Of a stretch of DNA of 50,050 bases, positions 1 through 9,385 are shown piece by piece. Source of the stretch: Flavobacteriaceae bacterium (GTDB lineage Bacteria; Bacteroidota; Bacteroidia; Flavobacteriales; Flavobacteriaceae); NCBI GenBank assembly GCA_030726725.1, contig JANRDC010000027.1:46601-96650 (forward strand), read 5' to 3'. Made by a program: the position numbers and the translations under genes. The first letter of the stretch is position 1, and each line of letters opens with the position of its first letter. Below the pieces are notes generated by a model. It made no database searches, had not been told where the DNA came from, and was given only the letters and a program-made list of their open reading frames with translations.

Positions 1-2
1 AA

Positions 3-3000
3 ACCGCTTCCGGAGCAGTTTTAGATCTTCAGCTTTCTTATGAGTTATTCGGTCAGCCGATACACCGTGCACCTCTGGTGATGGTGAATCACGCCTTGAC
101 CGGCAATTCACATGTAGCTGGTCCAGATGGGTGGTGGAATAGCTTGATCGGTCCTGGTTTAGTGATCGACACAGATAAGTACACGGTGCTGGCCTTTAAT
201 ATTCCAGGCAATGGGTACGATGGATTTGTCATCGATAATTACAAAGACTTTATCGCCCAAGACATAGCCAGAATTTTTTGGTGGGGTGTAGATCAGTTGG
301 GCATACAGGAAGTATTTGCCTTGATTGGTGGTTCACTAGGTGGAGGGATTGCTTGGGAGATGGCCGCATTGGCCCCAGAGCGCATCGGTCATTTAGTTCC
401 TGTCGCTTCAGATTGGAAGTCGACGGATTGGTTGATCGCCAATTGTCAGATTCAAGAACAGTTTTTGCTGAACTCTAAACAGCCTGTGCACGACGCCCGC
501 ATGCACGCCATGTTGTGTTATCGCACACCTGAGTCGTTTAAACAACGCTTTGGACGCTCAACCAACGAAACACTCAATGTCTTTAATGTGGAGAGTTGGC
601 TAACCCACCATGGAGAAAAGCTCCAACAGCGTTTCCAGTTGTCCGCGTATAAGTTGATGAACCAGCTGTTGCGATCCATCGACATTACCCGCGGCGGCCG
701 CGATCCATTTGTGCAATTCAAAGACAGCAAAACGCACATCCATATTATCGGCGTGGACTCTGATTTATTTTTCACCGCACAGGAGAATAAAGACACGTTT
801 AAACAACTCGCCCAGGCCAACAGTCGGGTGACCTACGGAGAAATAAATTCTTTGCATGGCCACGATGCTTTTCTGATGGAATACCAACAGATGGAGCGGT
901 TGTTGGGAGATATTTTTGGGACAACCAAAAAGCTAGAAAAGATTACCGTTTTGAAGTTTGGGGGCAAATCCCTGGCCAATGGAGCAGGGTTAGACCGAGT
1001 TTTGGATATTATTCAAGAAAAGGCTCAGGCCCGTATTCCCTTTACAGCGGTATTGTCCGCTCGAGGTAAGGCGACGGACCAGTTGGAATCTTTATTGGCT
1101 GAAGCCGCTTCAGGCCAATCCGTTCAGAACGCACTGGAGGCGTTTAAACAGGAACAAGAACAGCCCTTGCCATCTGGATTCTTAAGTGAAGAGTTTGCCT
1201 CGATCCAACAAATTCTCGACGGGGTAAGATTGATCGGAGACTACAGTTTAAAAACCAAAGACCAGTTGCTGGCCTTTGGAGAATTGATGGCTGTAAAAGC
1301 GGTGGTATACCTGTTGCAACAAAGAGGGGTGCCTGCACAAGCCATCGATGCGCGCACCTTGATCAAAACCAATAGTGTTTATGGGAATGCCCAAGTGATT
1401 GAGCGTATTTCTCGACAAAATGTCGAAGCTGCTTTTGCAGCGTTGCCCCAGGACACAGTAGCCATTTTTACTGGATTTTTGGCGTCCTCTTTGGACAATG
1501 AAACCACTACTTTAGGCAGAAATGGTTCTAATTATTCCGCAGCCTTGCTTGCTAATTTTCTGGATGCTAAAGAGTTGCAGAATTTCACCCATGTAGATGG
1601 GATTTTCACAGCCAACCCCGAGTGGGTGTATGATGCACAAAAAATTGAACAGCTTTCCTACAGCGAAGCTAATGAGCTCGCCAATTTTGGTGCTCAAGTA
1701 CTTCACGCAAAAACCATTATACCGCTGATTGAGAAAAATATTCCCTTGCGCATTCTCAATACCTTTAATCCGGACAGTGACGGGACGCTAATTTCAGCAG
1801 TACAATCTGCTCAGGGAATAAAGTCTTTGTCGGTGATCGAATCAGTGACTTTGATCAACCTTGAGGGAAGGGGACTATTGGGAAAAGTAGGGGTGGATGC
1901 CCGTATTTTTAAAGCCTTAGGGGATGCTGGAGTGAGTGTGAGTATCATTTCTCAAGGATCATCGGAACGAGGTATTGGATTGGTCGTGGCTCATCAAGAT
2001 GCCACCAAAGCGATCATCGCTTTGGAAAGGGAGTTCGAGCATGACTTTTATGCCCAAGACATCAACAGCATATCCGGCGTAGATCAGGTATCCGTGTTGT
2101 CCATCATCGGACAGGATTTAAGCACATTCCACAAACCCTACAATGCATTGATAAAAAATGGGGTGATCCCTATGTTGTTTAACAATACCGTCACAGGCAA
2201 AAACGTCAGTTTGGTATTGAAAAAACAAGACTTGCACAAAGCGCTCAATGTGGTACACGGAGAGATTTTTGGTCAAGCTAAAAAAATAAACATCGCTGTT
2301 TTTGGTGTGGGTAATGTAGGAGGTACGCTTGTCGACCAGATTGTTCAAGCAGCACAAAAGATTGAGGAGCGCAAAGGGATTAAGCTGCAATTATTTGCCT
2401 TGGCCAATTCGCAAAAAATGCTCTTCAATGCGCAAGGTTTGCAAGGGGATTGGCGGAAGGCTTTGGGGGAACAAGGCGTCGCTTATGATTTAGAGGCGCT
2501 TTGCGCCTACGCCCAAAGTCATCATCTAGAGAACCTCATTCTGGTGGATAACACCGCGGATGCTCGTTTTGTGAAAAATTACCCCAAAATGATCGCGGAG
2601 GGATTTGATTTGGTCTCCTCGAACAAAATTGCCAATACGTTGGGGTTTGACTTTTATACGGAGCTCAGGTCTGTGCTGAAACTGCACCAGAAACAATACC
2701 TGTATGAAACCAATGTTGGAGCTGGTTTGCCACTGATTGACACCATCAAATTATTGCATCTTTCCGGAGAAAATATCACCAAAATACGCGGTGTGTTCTC
2801 AGGTTCTTTGAGTTATATTTTTAACCATTTTTCTATAGAGGACCGACCGTTTTCTGAAGTGGTGCGCGAAGCGTTGGAAAAAGGTTATACCGAACCAGAT
2901 CCTCGTGAGGATTTGTCTGGAAATGATGTGGGTAGAAAACTGTTGATTTTGGCACGTGAATTAGACCTGGCCAATGAGTTCTCAGACATTTCCATAGAAA

Positions 3001-3353
3001 ATTTGATACCCCTGGACTTACAACAGGTGGACAAACAGACTTTCTTGTCCAGGCTGACTGAGTTAGACCAAGCATTCCAATCGATCAAAGACCAACAAAA
3101 ACCCGGTCATGTACTGCGTTATCTAGGCCAAGTTGCGGGTGATCTGCAGCAGACTAAAGGCGAGCTCAGCGTTTCCTTGGTTTCTGTGCCCCAAGAGAGT
3201 ACATTAGGGCAGATGAAGGGTTCTGATTCCTTAATTGAGATATTTACAGAATCTTACGGAGATCAACCCTTGGTCATTCAAGGAGCAGGTGCCGGTGCTG
3301 CGGTGACCGCACGCGGTGTATTTGGAGATATTTTAAGAATTGCAGATCGATAG
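3..3353 (+). CDS. metX-thrA: Homoserine O-acyltransferase (MetX) fused to bifunctional aspartokinase / homoserine dehydrogenase (ThrA); 5' end outside window
   Basis: The reading frame is open from base 3 and MetX-like residues precede the first possible start (GTG at 78), so the true start lies outside the window. The N-terminal part is an alpha/beta hydrolase of the MetX type: nucleophile elbow GGSLGG (Ser codon at 333), a likely catalytic Asp in VDSDLF (762) and His in HGHDAF (861). An aspartokinase domain follows from about 945, with KFGGKS, LGRNGSNY and THVDGI, then ACT repeats. A homoserine dehydrogenase begins at about 2285 (FGVGNVGG) and ends with the ThrA-like GAGAGAAVTARG. Three activities of the aspartate-to-methionine/threonine route are thus on one chain. 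KFGGKS has Lys where KFGGTS has Thr. metZ begins 2 bases after the stop. I infer acetyl rather than succinyl transfer only from the family name; substrate is not provable here. Confidence 0.93.
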   Translation, partial: TASGAVLDLQLSYELFGQPIHRAPLVMVNHALTGNSHVAGPDGWWNSLIGPGLVIDTDKYTVLAFNIPGNGYDGFVIDNYKDFIAQDIARIFWWGVDQLGIQEVFALIGGSLGGGIAWEMAALAPERIGHLVPVASDWKSTDWLIANCQIQEQFLLNSKQPVHDARMHAMLCYRTPESFKQRFGRSTNETLNVFNVESWLTHHGEKLQQRFQLSAYKLMNQLLRSIDITRGGRDPFVQFKDSKTHIHIIGVDSDLFFTAQENKDTFKQLAQANSRVTYGEINSLHGHDAFLMEYQQMERLLGDIFGTTKKLEKITVLKFGGKSLANGAGLDRVLDIIQEKAQARIPFTAVLSARGKATDQLESLLAEAASGQSVQNALEAFKQEQEQPLPSGFLSEEFASIQQILDGVRLIGDYSLKTKDQLLAFGELMAVKAVVYLLQQRGVPAQAIDARTLIKTNSVYGNAQVIERISRQNVEAAFAALPQDTVAIFTGFLASSLDNETTTLGRNGSNYSAALLANFLDAKELQNFTHVDGIFTANPEWVYDAQKIEQLSYSEANELANFGAQVLHAKTIIPLIEKNIPLRILNTFNPDSDGTLISAVQSAQGIKSLSVIESVTLINLEGRGLLGKVGVDARIFKALGDAGVSVSIISQGSSERGIGLVVAHQDATKAIIALEREFEHDFYAQDINSISGVDQVSVLSIIGQDLSTFHKPYNALIKNGVIPMLFNNTVTGKNVSLVLKKQDLHKALNVVHGEIFGQAKKINIAVFGVGNVGGTLVDQIVQAAQKIEERKGIKLQLFALANSQKMLFNAQGLQGDWRKALGEQGVAYDLEALCAYAQSHHLENLILVDNTADARFVKNYPKMIAEGFDLVSSNKIANTLGFDFYTELRSVLKLHQKQYLYETNVGAGLPLIDTIKLLHLSGENITKIRGVFSGSLSYIFNHFSIEDRPFSEVVREALEKGYTEPDPREDLSGNDVGRKLLILARELDLANEFSDISIENLIPLDLQQVDKQTFLSRLTELDQAFQSIKDQQKPGHVLRYLGQVAGDLQQTKGELSVSLVSVPQESTLGQMKGSDSLIEIFTESYGDQPLVIQGAGAGAAVTARGVFGDILRIADR

Positions 3354-3355
3354 TC

Positions 3356-4534
3356 ATGAAGGATAAAGCATTTGAAACACAAGCCATAAGAACGCAAACT
3401 GAACGCTCTGCTTTTTTGGAGCATTCTACCCCCATGTACCTGACTTCGAGTTTTGTCTTTGAAGATGCAGAAGACATGAGGGCTTCATTTGCCGAGGAGA
3501 AAGACCGCAATATCTATTCGCGTTATTCCAATCCGACTACCTCTGAGTTTATCGAGAAGGTGTGTTTGATGGAGGGAGCTGAGGCGGGTTTTGCCTTTGC
3601 TTCTGGCATGGCAGCGGTGTACACTACTTTTGCAGCTCTGTTGCAATCGGGAGATCACATACTCTCGAGCGCTTCAGTTTTTGGATCTACCCATAGTTTA
3701 TATTTTAATTTTTTCCCCAAATGGGGCATAACGACCTCTTTGTTTGATGTAAATGCCTCTAAAGCGGAAATCGTCGCTAAAATACAACCCAACACCAAGG
3801 TGATTTATGCGGAATCTCCGACCAATCCCGGCGTAGATTTGATCGACTTATCTCTTTTGGGAGAAATCGCTCAAGAGCACGGTTTGATCCTGATTATCGA
3901 CAACTGCTTTGCCTCGCCTTATTTGCAAAAACCATTGGCCCACGGAGCGCATTTGGTCATTCACTCCGCGACTAAACTCATGGATGGACAAGGCCGGGTT
4001 TTGGGCGGAATTACTGTGGGTCGGGCAGACTTGATGGATCAAGTGTACCGATTTGCCCGAATCACGGGTCCCGCTATGTCCCCGTTTAACGCTTGGGTAC
4101 TGTCCAAAAGTTTGGAAACCTTGGCAGTGCGAGTGGATAGGCACTGCAGCAATGCATTGGCTTTGGCGACTTATTTGGAATCACATCCACAAGTAGCACA
4201 AGTAAAGTATCCATTTTTGCCGTCACACCCCAAATACGACATCGCTCAAAAGCAAATGAAAGCCGGTGGCGCGGTGGTGGCCTTTGAGTTAAAAGGTGGA
4301 TTGGTAGCTGGACGACAGTTTTTTGACGCCATTGAGTTGCTTTCTTTATCTGCTAACCTAGGGGATACGCGCAGTATTGTCACCCATCCCGCTTCAACGA
4401 CACACAGCAAGTTGACGCCCCAGGAGCGCGCAGCTTCAGGCATTGGAGAGGGTATGATCCGCGTGTCTGTAGGATTAGAACACATCGATGATATTCAATC
4501 GGATATCGCACAAGCATTAGACAAGATTTTATGA
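3356..4534 (+). CDS. metZ: O-acylhomoserine sulfhydrylase, PLP-dependent Cys/Met metabolism family
   Basis: 392 residues, the normal length for the trans-sulfuration enzyme family. The PLP-binding lysine is K207 in [16 protein letters not shown], a form typical of MetZ sulfhydrylases. D182 (IDNCFA) is the expected residue facing the pyridine nitrogen. YSRYSNPT near residues 54-61 is the conserved N-terminal motif. The enzyme would turn the O-acylhomoserine made by the upstream MetX domain directly into homocysteine with sulfide, so no cystathionine step is needed. It lies 2 bases after metX-thrA and overlaps the next gene by 4 bases (ATGA), so it is almost certainly co-transcribed. Assignment as MetZ rather than cystathionine gamma-synthase rests on the GQGR motif and the operon. 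Confidence 0.9.
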   Translation: MKDKAFETQAIRTQTERSAFLEHSTPMYLTSSFVFEDAEDMRASFAEEKDRNIYSRYSNPTTSEFIEKVCLMEGAEAGFAFASGMAAVYTTFAALLQSGDHILSSASVFGSTHSLYFNFFPKWGITTSLFDVNASKAEIVAKIQPNTKVIYAESPTNPGVDLIDLSLLGEIAQEHGLILIIDNCFASPYLQKPLAHGAHLVIHSATKLMDGQGRVLGGITVGRADLMDQVYRFARITGPAMSPFNAWVLSKSLETLAVRVDRHCSNALALATYLESHPQVAQVKYPFLPSHPKYDIAQKQMKAGGAVVAFELKGGLVAGRQFFDAIELLSLSANLGDTRSIVTHPASTTHSKLTPQERAASGIGEGMIRVSVGLEHIDDIQSDIAQALDKIL

Positions 4535-5532
4535 AAAAACCAGATATCAGATTATTGTTAAAAGAACGGGTGTTGGTGTTGGATGGAGCCATGGGCACCA
4601 TGATCCAAAGACACAAATTCACAGAAGCTGATTATCGAGGCGATCGATTTGCGGACTGGAAATCTCCTTTACAGGGCAACAATGATTTGTTGTCATTGAC
4701 TCAATCAGCAGCCATCAAAGACATACACGCTCAGTACGCAGCTGCTGGTGCAGATATCCTGGAGACCAACACTTTTTCTTCAACCACTATTGCGATGGCG
4801 GACTATCATATGGAGTCTTTGGTCAAGGAAATCAATATGGTTTCTGCACGGCTGGCCAAAGAGGTCGCAGATGAGTATACCGCAATGCAACCCGACAAAC
4901 CTCGTTATGTGGCAGGAAGTATAGGTCCGACCAACAAAACAGCGAGTTTATCACCTGAGGTCAACGATCCAGGGTATAGAGCTATAGATTTTGACGGATT
5001 GCGCATCGCCTACAAAGAACAAGTAGAGGCGCTGATGGATGGTGGAGTAGACTTATTGCTGGTGGAAACTGTATTTGACACCTTGAATGCAAAAGCCGCT
5101 TTGTTTGCGATTCAAGAGGTTAAAGAAGAGCGCAAGAGCGATATACCTGTGATGGTGAGTGGAACGATTACCGATGCTTCAGGCCGTACGCTCTCTGGAC
5201 AAACTGCTGAGGCATTTTTGATCTCGATCGCGCACGCTGATCTGCTGTCTGTTGGCTTTAACTGCGCCTTAGGGGCCAAACAGTTAACACCTCACTTGGA
5301 GGTGCTCGCCAAAAAAGCACCATTTGCCGTTTCTGCCCACCCCAATGCAGGTTTACCTAATGCCTTTGGTCAGTACGATGAATCTCCAGAAGACATGGCC
5401 GATCAGATTCAAGATTATTTAGACCTGAATTTGGTCAATATTATCGGTGGTTGCTGCGGAACTACCCCAGATCATATCGAAGCGATTGCTCGGATTGCTG
5501 CTCAAGCCAAACCCAGAAGCACCCAAATCTAG
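4531..5532 (+). CDS. metH: Methionine synthase, homocysteine-binding subunit (N-terminal part of split MetH)
   Basis: 333 residues that match only the homocysteine S-methyltransferase barrel of MetH. The start motif [11 protein letters not shown] lies at residues 16-26. The three zinc-binding cysteines are present: C245 in GFNCALG and C308-C309 in [10 protein letters not shown]. The domain activates the thiol of homocysteine for methyl transfer from cobalamin. The gene stops with TAG at the natural boundary before the folate domain, and the remaining domains are encoded by the next gene in a different frame, 4 bases downstream. Both pieces have intact motifs and their own starts, so this is a split enzyme and not a broken gene. 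Split MetH is known in Bacteroidota (from memory). Confidence 0.92.
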   Translation: MKKPDIRLLLKERVLVLDGAMGTMIQRHKFTEADYRGDRFADWKSPLQGNNDLLSLTQSAAIKDIHAQYAAAGADILETNTFSSTTIAMADYHMESLVKEINMVSARLAKEVADEYTAMQPDKPRYVAGSIGPTNKTASLSPEVNDPGYRAIDFDGLRIAYKEQVEALMDGGVDLLLVETVFDTLNAKAALFAIQEVKEERKSDIPVMVSGTITDASGRTLSGQTAEAFLISIAHADLLSVGFNCALGAKQLTPHLEVLAKKAPFAVSAHPNAGLPNAFGQYDESPEDMADQIQDYLDLNLVNIIGGCCGTTPDHIEAIARIAAQAKPRSTQI

Positions 5533-5536
5533 ATCG

Positions 5537-8221
5537 ATGAGTACAACATCCCCTAAATACCTACACTTATCTGGCTTGGAACCACTCGTGGTGACTCCAG
5601 AAACCAATTTTGTCAATGTTGGTGAACGCACCAACGTAGCAGGATCAAAACTTTTCTTGCGCCTGATCAAGGAGGAGCGCTTTGATGAAGCACTCGCCAT
5701 TGCCCGGGAACAAGTAGAAGGTGGCGCCCAAATCATCGATGTAAACATGGATGATGGATTGATCGATGGCAAGAAAGCGATGGTCAATTTCCTCAATTTG
5801 GTGGTGGCTGAACCGGATATCGCCAGGGTACCCATCATGATCGATAGCTCCAAATGGGAGATTATTGAGGCTGGTTTGCAAGTGGTTCAAGGCAAATGCG
5901 TCGTGAATTCTATCAGTCTTAAAGAAGGGGAAGAAGCGTTTTTATGGCAGGCACGCCGTATTCGACAATATGGAGCGGCTGTGATCGTTATGGCCTTCGA
6001 TGAGGTGGGGCAAGCGGATAACTACGAGAGGCGTTTAGAAATAGCAGAGCGCTCTTATCGACTGTTGGTGGATCAAGTTCATTTTCCTCCTGAAGATATT
6101 ATTTTCGACCTCAATATATTTCCAGTGGCTACCGGTATGGATGAACACCGCCGCAACGCCATTGATTTTATTGAAGCTACTCGCTGGGTGAGGCAAAATC
6201 TACCTCATTGCTCCGTGAGTGGAGGTGTGAGCAATGTTTCCTTTAGTTTTAGAGGAAACAACCCTGTGCGAGAGGCCATGCACTCCGTGTTTCTATACCA
6301 CGCCATCAAAGCGGGTATGAATATGGGTATCGTGAATCCTTCCATGTTGGAGGTCTATGACGATATTCCTAAAGACTTACTCGAACACGTAGAAGACGTA
6401 GTGCTGGATCGCAGAGAGGACGCCACTGAACGTTTACTCAATTTCGCTGAGTCCTTCGTAGGAACAGCAAAAGAAAAGGTACAAGAAAATCAATGGAGGG
6501 ATGAGCCCCTTCAAGAACGCATCACCAGAGCATTGGTCAAGGGAATTGACGCCTATATTCTGGAGGATGTGGAGGAGGCGCGTTTGGCTTCAGAAAGACC
6601 TATACACGTGATTGAAGGTCATTTGATGACAGGTATGAATGTGGTGGGTGATCTCTTTGGCAGTGGAAAAATGTTTCTTCCTCAAGTAGTCAAGTCTGCT
6701 CGAGTGATGAAAAAGGCAGTGGCTTATTTATTGCCTTTTATCGAAGAAGAAAAACAATCCCTGGCTGGTTATGATGCCACAGCTTCTCAAGCAGCGGGCA
6801 AAATATTGATGGCGACCGTTAAGGGAGATGTGCACGACATTGGAAAAAATATAGTTTCTGTGGTGCTCGCGTGCAACAATTATGAAATTATTGATTTAGG
6901 GGTCATGGTCCCCCCAGAGAAGATACTGGATACCGCCCAACAAGAGGGGGTTGATGCCATTGGCTTGAGCGGATTGATCACGCCCTCTTTGGATGAAATG
7001 GTTCATATCGCTAAAGAAATGAAGCGAAGAAATATGACGATGCCGCTTTTGATCGGCGGAGCTACGACCAGTAAGGCGCATACTGCGGTAAAGATCGCAC
7101 CAGAGTATCCCTTTACGGTAGTTCACGTCAATGATGCTTCCCGCGCAGTAACGGTAGTGGGCAACTTGCTTCAGCCAGAAACCCAAGAAACCTACAAAGA
7201 ACAAATCAAATCGGAGTATATCGATTTCGCGGAGAAATTTAATAACCGAGGCAGCCACAAAGAGTATGTTACCTTGGCCGAGGCCCGCAGTCAAAAACAG
7301 CTTTTGGATTGGTCTGCTTATGCAGTACCCGCACCCAAAAACAAAGGGGTACACGTGTTGGACATAGATTTGCAAGATTTGGTGCCTTTGATTGATTGGA
7401 CCCCATTTTTCAGGTCATGGGACCTACACGGAAGATATCCCGATTTGTTTTCGGATGAGATAGTCGGCGCACAAGCCAAAACATTGTTCGAAGATGCCCA
7501 AGGGGTACTCGAAATTTTACTCCGAGAAAAAAAGCTTAGCGTCAAAGGTATTTACGGATTGTTTGAGGCCTACAGCGATGATCAAGACGACATAGTACTG
7601 CCGCAAAACGGAGCTGCGTTCCGCACCTTGCGCCAACAAGCCAAAAAGAAGGAGGGTATTGCCTACATAGCTTTGTCTGATTTTATCGCCCCTAAAGAAA
7701 CCGGTATCACAGATTATGTGGGGTGCTTTTGTGTCAGTGCAGGATTTGGTGCAGATGAGTGGGCTCAAGAATACGAAGCCCAACTCGACGATTACAACTC
7801 GATCATGGTCAAAGCGATTGCGGACAGATTTGCCGAAGCAGCGGCAGAATGGCTGCACTTAAAAGTGCGCACTGATTTCTGGGGTTACGCCTCAGATGAA
7901 TCCTTAGAGATCAATCAAATTATCGGTGAGCAATACCGAGGCATTCGTCCAGCGCCAGGCTATCCGGCTTGTCCTGACCATTTGGAAAAGCAAACCATTT
8001 GGCAATTGCTCGACGTTGAAGGTGCGATCGGTGTGCGTTTGACCGAAAGCTTGGCTATGTGGCCAGCAGCTTCCGTATCGGGATATTATTTTGCACACCC
8101 GGATGCTCGCTATTTTGGTTTGGGCAAAATTACCCAGGATCAAGTTGCCGATTTTGCGCGCAGAAAAAACATTCCATTGGCCGAAGCTCAAAGATGGCTG
8201 TCACCTAATATTGCTGATTAA
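5537..8221 (+). CDS. metH: Methionine synthase, folate-, cobalamin- and SAM-binding subunit (C-terminal part of split MetH)
   Basis: 894 residues from the ATG at 5537. An upstream in-frame start at 5447 would overlap the previous gene and add a non-homologous tail, so it is rejected. Domains in order are a pterin-binding barrel ([14 protein letters not shown] near residues 16-29), a cobalamin-binding cap, the B12 Rossmann domain with DVHDIG (lower axial ligand His433), and the reactivation domain with [12 protein letters not shown] near residues 804-815. It moves the methyl group from methyl-tetrahydrofolate through cobalamin to the homocysteine held by the partner subunit, and it is repaired with SAM. 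The cell therefore needs B12. metF, which supplies the methyl-folate, is the next gene. Confidence 0.93.
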   Translation: MSTTSPKYLHLSGLEPLVVTPETNFVNVGERTNVAGSKLFLRLIKEERFDEALAIAREQVEGGAQIIDVNMDDGLIDGKKAMVNFLNLVVAEPDIARVPIMIDSSKWEIIEAGLQVVQGKCVVNSISLKEGEEAFLWQARRIRQYGAAVIVMAFDEVGQADNYERRLEIAERSYRLLVDQVHFPPEDIIFDLNIFPVATGMDEHRRNAIDFIEATRWVRQNLPHCSVSGGVSNVSFSFRGNNPVREAMHSVFLYHAIKAGMNMGIVNPSMLEVYDDIPKDLLEHVEDVVLDRREDATERLLNFAESFVGTAKEKVQENQWRDEPLQERITRALVKGIDAYILEDVEEARLASERPIHVIEGHLMTGMNVVGDLFGSGKMFLPQVVKSARVMKKAVAYLLPFIEEEKQSLAGYDATASQAAGKILMATVKGDVHDIGKNIVSVVLACNNYEIIDLGVMVPPEKILDTAQQEGVDAIGLSGLITPSLDEMVHIAKEMKRRNMTMPLLIGGATTSKAHTAVKIAPEYPFTVVHVNDASRAVTVVGNLLQPETQETYKEQIKSEYIDFAEKFNNRGSHKEYVTLAEARSQKQLLDWSAYAVPAPKNKGVHVLDIDLQDLVPLIDWTPFFRSWDLHGRYPDLFSDEIVGAQAKTLFEDAQGVLEILLREKKLSVKGIYGLFEAYSDDQDDIVLPQNGAAFRTLRQQAKKKEGIAYIALSDFIAPKETGITDYVGCFCVSAGFGADEWAQEYEAQLDDYNSIMVKAIADRFAEAAAEWLHLKVRTDFWGYASDESLEINQIIGEQYRGIRPAPGYPACPDHLEKQTIWQLLDVEGAIGVRLTESLAMWPAASVSGYYFAHPDARYFGLGKITQDQVADFARRKNIPLAEAQRWLSPNIAD

Positions 8222-8231
8222 TCGTTTTGTT

Positions 8232-9185
8232 ATGAAAATCACAGACCACATTAAAAACGCACAGGGAAAAACGCTTTTTTCCTTTGAAATCGTCCCGCCT
8301 GTCAAGGGAAAAAGCATCGATGAACTATATGCCAATATAGACCCATTGATGGAGTTTAAGCCCCCATTTATCGATGTGACCACCTCCAGGGAAGAAGTGG
8401 TCTACACGCAAAAATCGGGCTTATACGAAAAGAAAATCACCCGCATGCGTCCAGGAACTGTGGGTATATGTGCTTCGATCAAACACAGGTACAACGTGGA
8501 TACTGTGCCACACGTATTGTGCGGTGGGTTTACTCAAGAGGAAACAGAATACATGTTGATCGATCTTCAATACTTGGGCATTGACAATTTGATGGCACTC
8601 CGCGGGGATTCTATGCGCGATGAGGCTTATTTCGTCCCTACCAATGGCGGACATCCCTATGCGGTGGATTTGGTGCGGCAAATCGATCAGCTCAATCGCG
8701 GTCAGTTTTTGCACGACCAGCCTCAATCTCCGCTCGCCACTCCATTTTGTATTGGGGTAGCTGGATATCCTGAAAAGCACATGGAAGCGCCTTCTATGGC
8801 TTCTGATTTAAAAAGGTTGAAAGAAAAGGTGGATGCTGGAGCGGATTACGTGGTCACACAGATGTTCTTTGACAACAGCAAATATTTTGCCTTTGTGGAG
8901 AGCGCCCGGGCTATGGGTATCGATGTGCCCATTATTCCAGGGATCAAGCCGCTTGCCGTGCAAAGACACCTAAGTATTCTTCCTCAGGTATTTAAAATCG
9001 ATCTCCCCCAGGATTTAGTAGATGCTGTAGAATCTGCCAAAGACAATGCAGGAATCAAGCAGGTAGGTATCGAGTGGGCTATTGCCCAATCCAAAGAACT
9101 AAAGGAAGCAGGAGTACCTGTATTGCATTACTATTCGATGGGTAAAAGCGAAAATATCGCACAAATCGCAAGTGCTTTGTTTTAA
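8232..9185 (+). CDS. metF: 5,10-methylenetetrahydrofolate reductase
   Basis: 317 residues from the ATG at 8232. The longer in-frame start at 8091 lies inside metH and is rejected. The N-terminal FSFEIVPP is the family's opening strand with its catalytic Glu. The barrel continues with DVTTSREE, LMALRGD, and GADYVVTQMFFDN, which are typical of MetF. It reduces methylene-THF to methyl-THF with an FAD cofactor and feeds the MetH subunit encoded 10 bases upstream. It closes the methionine operon: no gene follows on this transcript before the promoter and attenuator of the aromatic operon. No clear terminator hairpin was seen directly after it. Confidence 0.94.
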   Translation: MKITDHIKNAQGKTLFSFEIVPPVKGKSIDELYANIDPLMEFKPPFIDVTTSREEVVYTQKSGLYEKKITRMRPGTVGICASIKHRYNVDTVPHVLCGGFTQEETEYMLIDLQYLGIDNLMALRGDSMRDEAYFVPTNGGHPYAVDLVRQIDQLNRGQFLHDQPQSPLATPFCIGVAGYPEKHMEAPSMASDLKRLKEKVDAGADYVVTQMFFDNSKYFAFVESARAMGIDVPIIPGIKPLAVQRHLSILPQVFKIDLPQDLVDAVESAKDNAGIKQVGIEWAIAQSKELKEAGVPVLHYYSMGKSENIAQIASALF

Positions 9186-9208
9186 TTGAGCTATTTTTTT
9201 ACCGGAAG

Positions 9209-9239
9209 TTTGGCAGTGTCGATATAAATGATAATTTAG
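9209..9239 (+). promoter_or_regulatory. Promoter of the aromatic amino acid operon
   Basis: TTTG at 9209-9212 is followed after 19 bases by TAATTTAG at 9232-9239. This fits the Bacteroidota consensus TTTG-N19-TAnnTTTG with one mismatch (A for T at the seventh base of the -7 box). A start site around 9246 would give a leader RNA of about 130 bases ending in the terminator at 9354-9378. Confidence 0.6.
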
Positions 9240-9261
9240 CCGCTTAATTGCAAACAACATC

Positions 9262-9327
9262 ATGAACAACACTTTCTTTTACAGCTATTTTTACTTCTAT
9301 GCAGATAGAAGCAAGGGGCTGTTGTAA
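9262..9327 (+). CDS. Phe/Tyr-rich leader peptide of the pheA operon attenuator
   Basis: A 21-residue open frame, ATG at 9262 and TAA at 9325, encodes a peptide whose residues 5-13 read FFYSYFYFY: four Phe and four Tyr in nine residues. It sits about 16 bases after the predicted transcription start and 58 bases before pheA. The products of the downstream operon lead to exactly these two amino acids. This is the signature of a leader peptide whose translation senses charged tRNA-Phe and tRNA-Tyr. A stable cellular function for the peptide itself is not expected. Confidence 0.85.
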   Translation: MNNTFFYSYFYFYADRSKGLL

Positions 9328-9378
9328 AGTGATTACTCAATCAAAATACTAAGTCCCGCTGATGCGGGATTTTTTTTT
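9294..9378 (+). promoter_or_regulatory. Attenuator RNA with alternative hairpins controlled by leader-peptide translation
   Basis: Three mutually exclusive pairings can be drawn. Region 1, CTTCTAT (9294-9300), covers the last Phe/Tyr codons and pairs perfectly with ATAGAAG (9305-9311). Region 2, GGGGCT (9315-9320), lies in the last codons of the peptide and pairs with AGTCCC (9352-9357, one G-U pair), extended by GC 9311-9312 with GC 9358-9359 around a two-base bulge. Region 3:4 is the terminator. Stalling at Phe/Tyr codons would free region 2 to form the antiterminator; finishing the peptide would cover region 2 and allow termination. The layout is like the enterobacterial trp and pheA attenuators. 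Pairings were drawn by eye; no energies were computed. Confidence 0.75.
9354..9378 (+). terminator. Intrinsic terminator of the pheA leader
   Basis: TCCCGC (9354-9359), loop TGAT, GCGGGA (9364-9369), then nine T (9370-9378). It ends only 7 bases before the pheA start codon, so it can only make sense as a regulated terminator. Confidence 0.9.
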
Positions 9379-9385
9379 AGCCCTG

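Noticed and set aside
78-3353. GTG at 78 as the true start of the metX-thrA gene
   Set aside because: MetX-like residues (LSYELFGQPIHRAPL) are encoded in frame upstream of it to the window edge.
5447-5536. Longer N-terminus of the second metH gene
   Set aside because: It lies wholly in the coding sequence of the first metH gene and encodes no family-like residues.
6896-7375. 159-codon open frame on the minus strand inside metH
   Set aside because: Shadow of a strongly supported gene; the translation has no recognisable domain.
4531-8221. Split metH as a frameshifted pseudogene
   Set aside because: The break is at the domain boundary, both parts have starts and all catalytic motifs, and the split form is known in this phylum.
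9186-9385. T-box or metabolite riboswitch instead of a leader-peptide attenuator
   Set aside because: No T-box sequence or aptamer-like core is visible and the leader is short; the aromatic leader peptide explains the region better.
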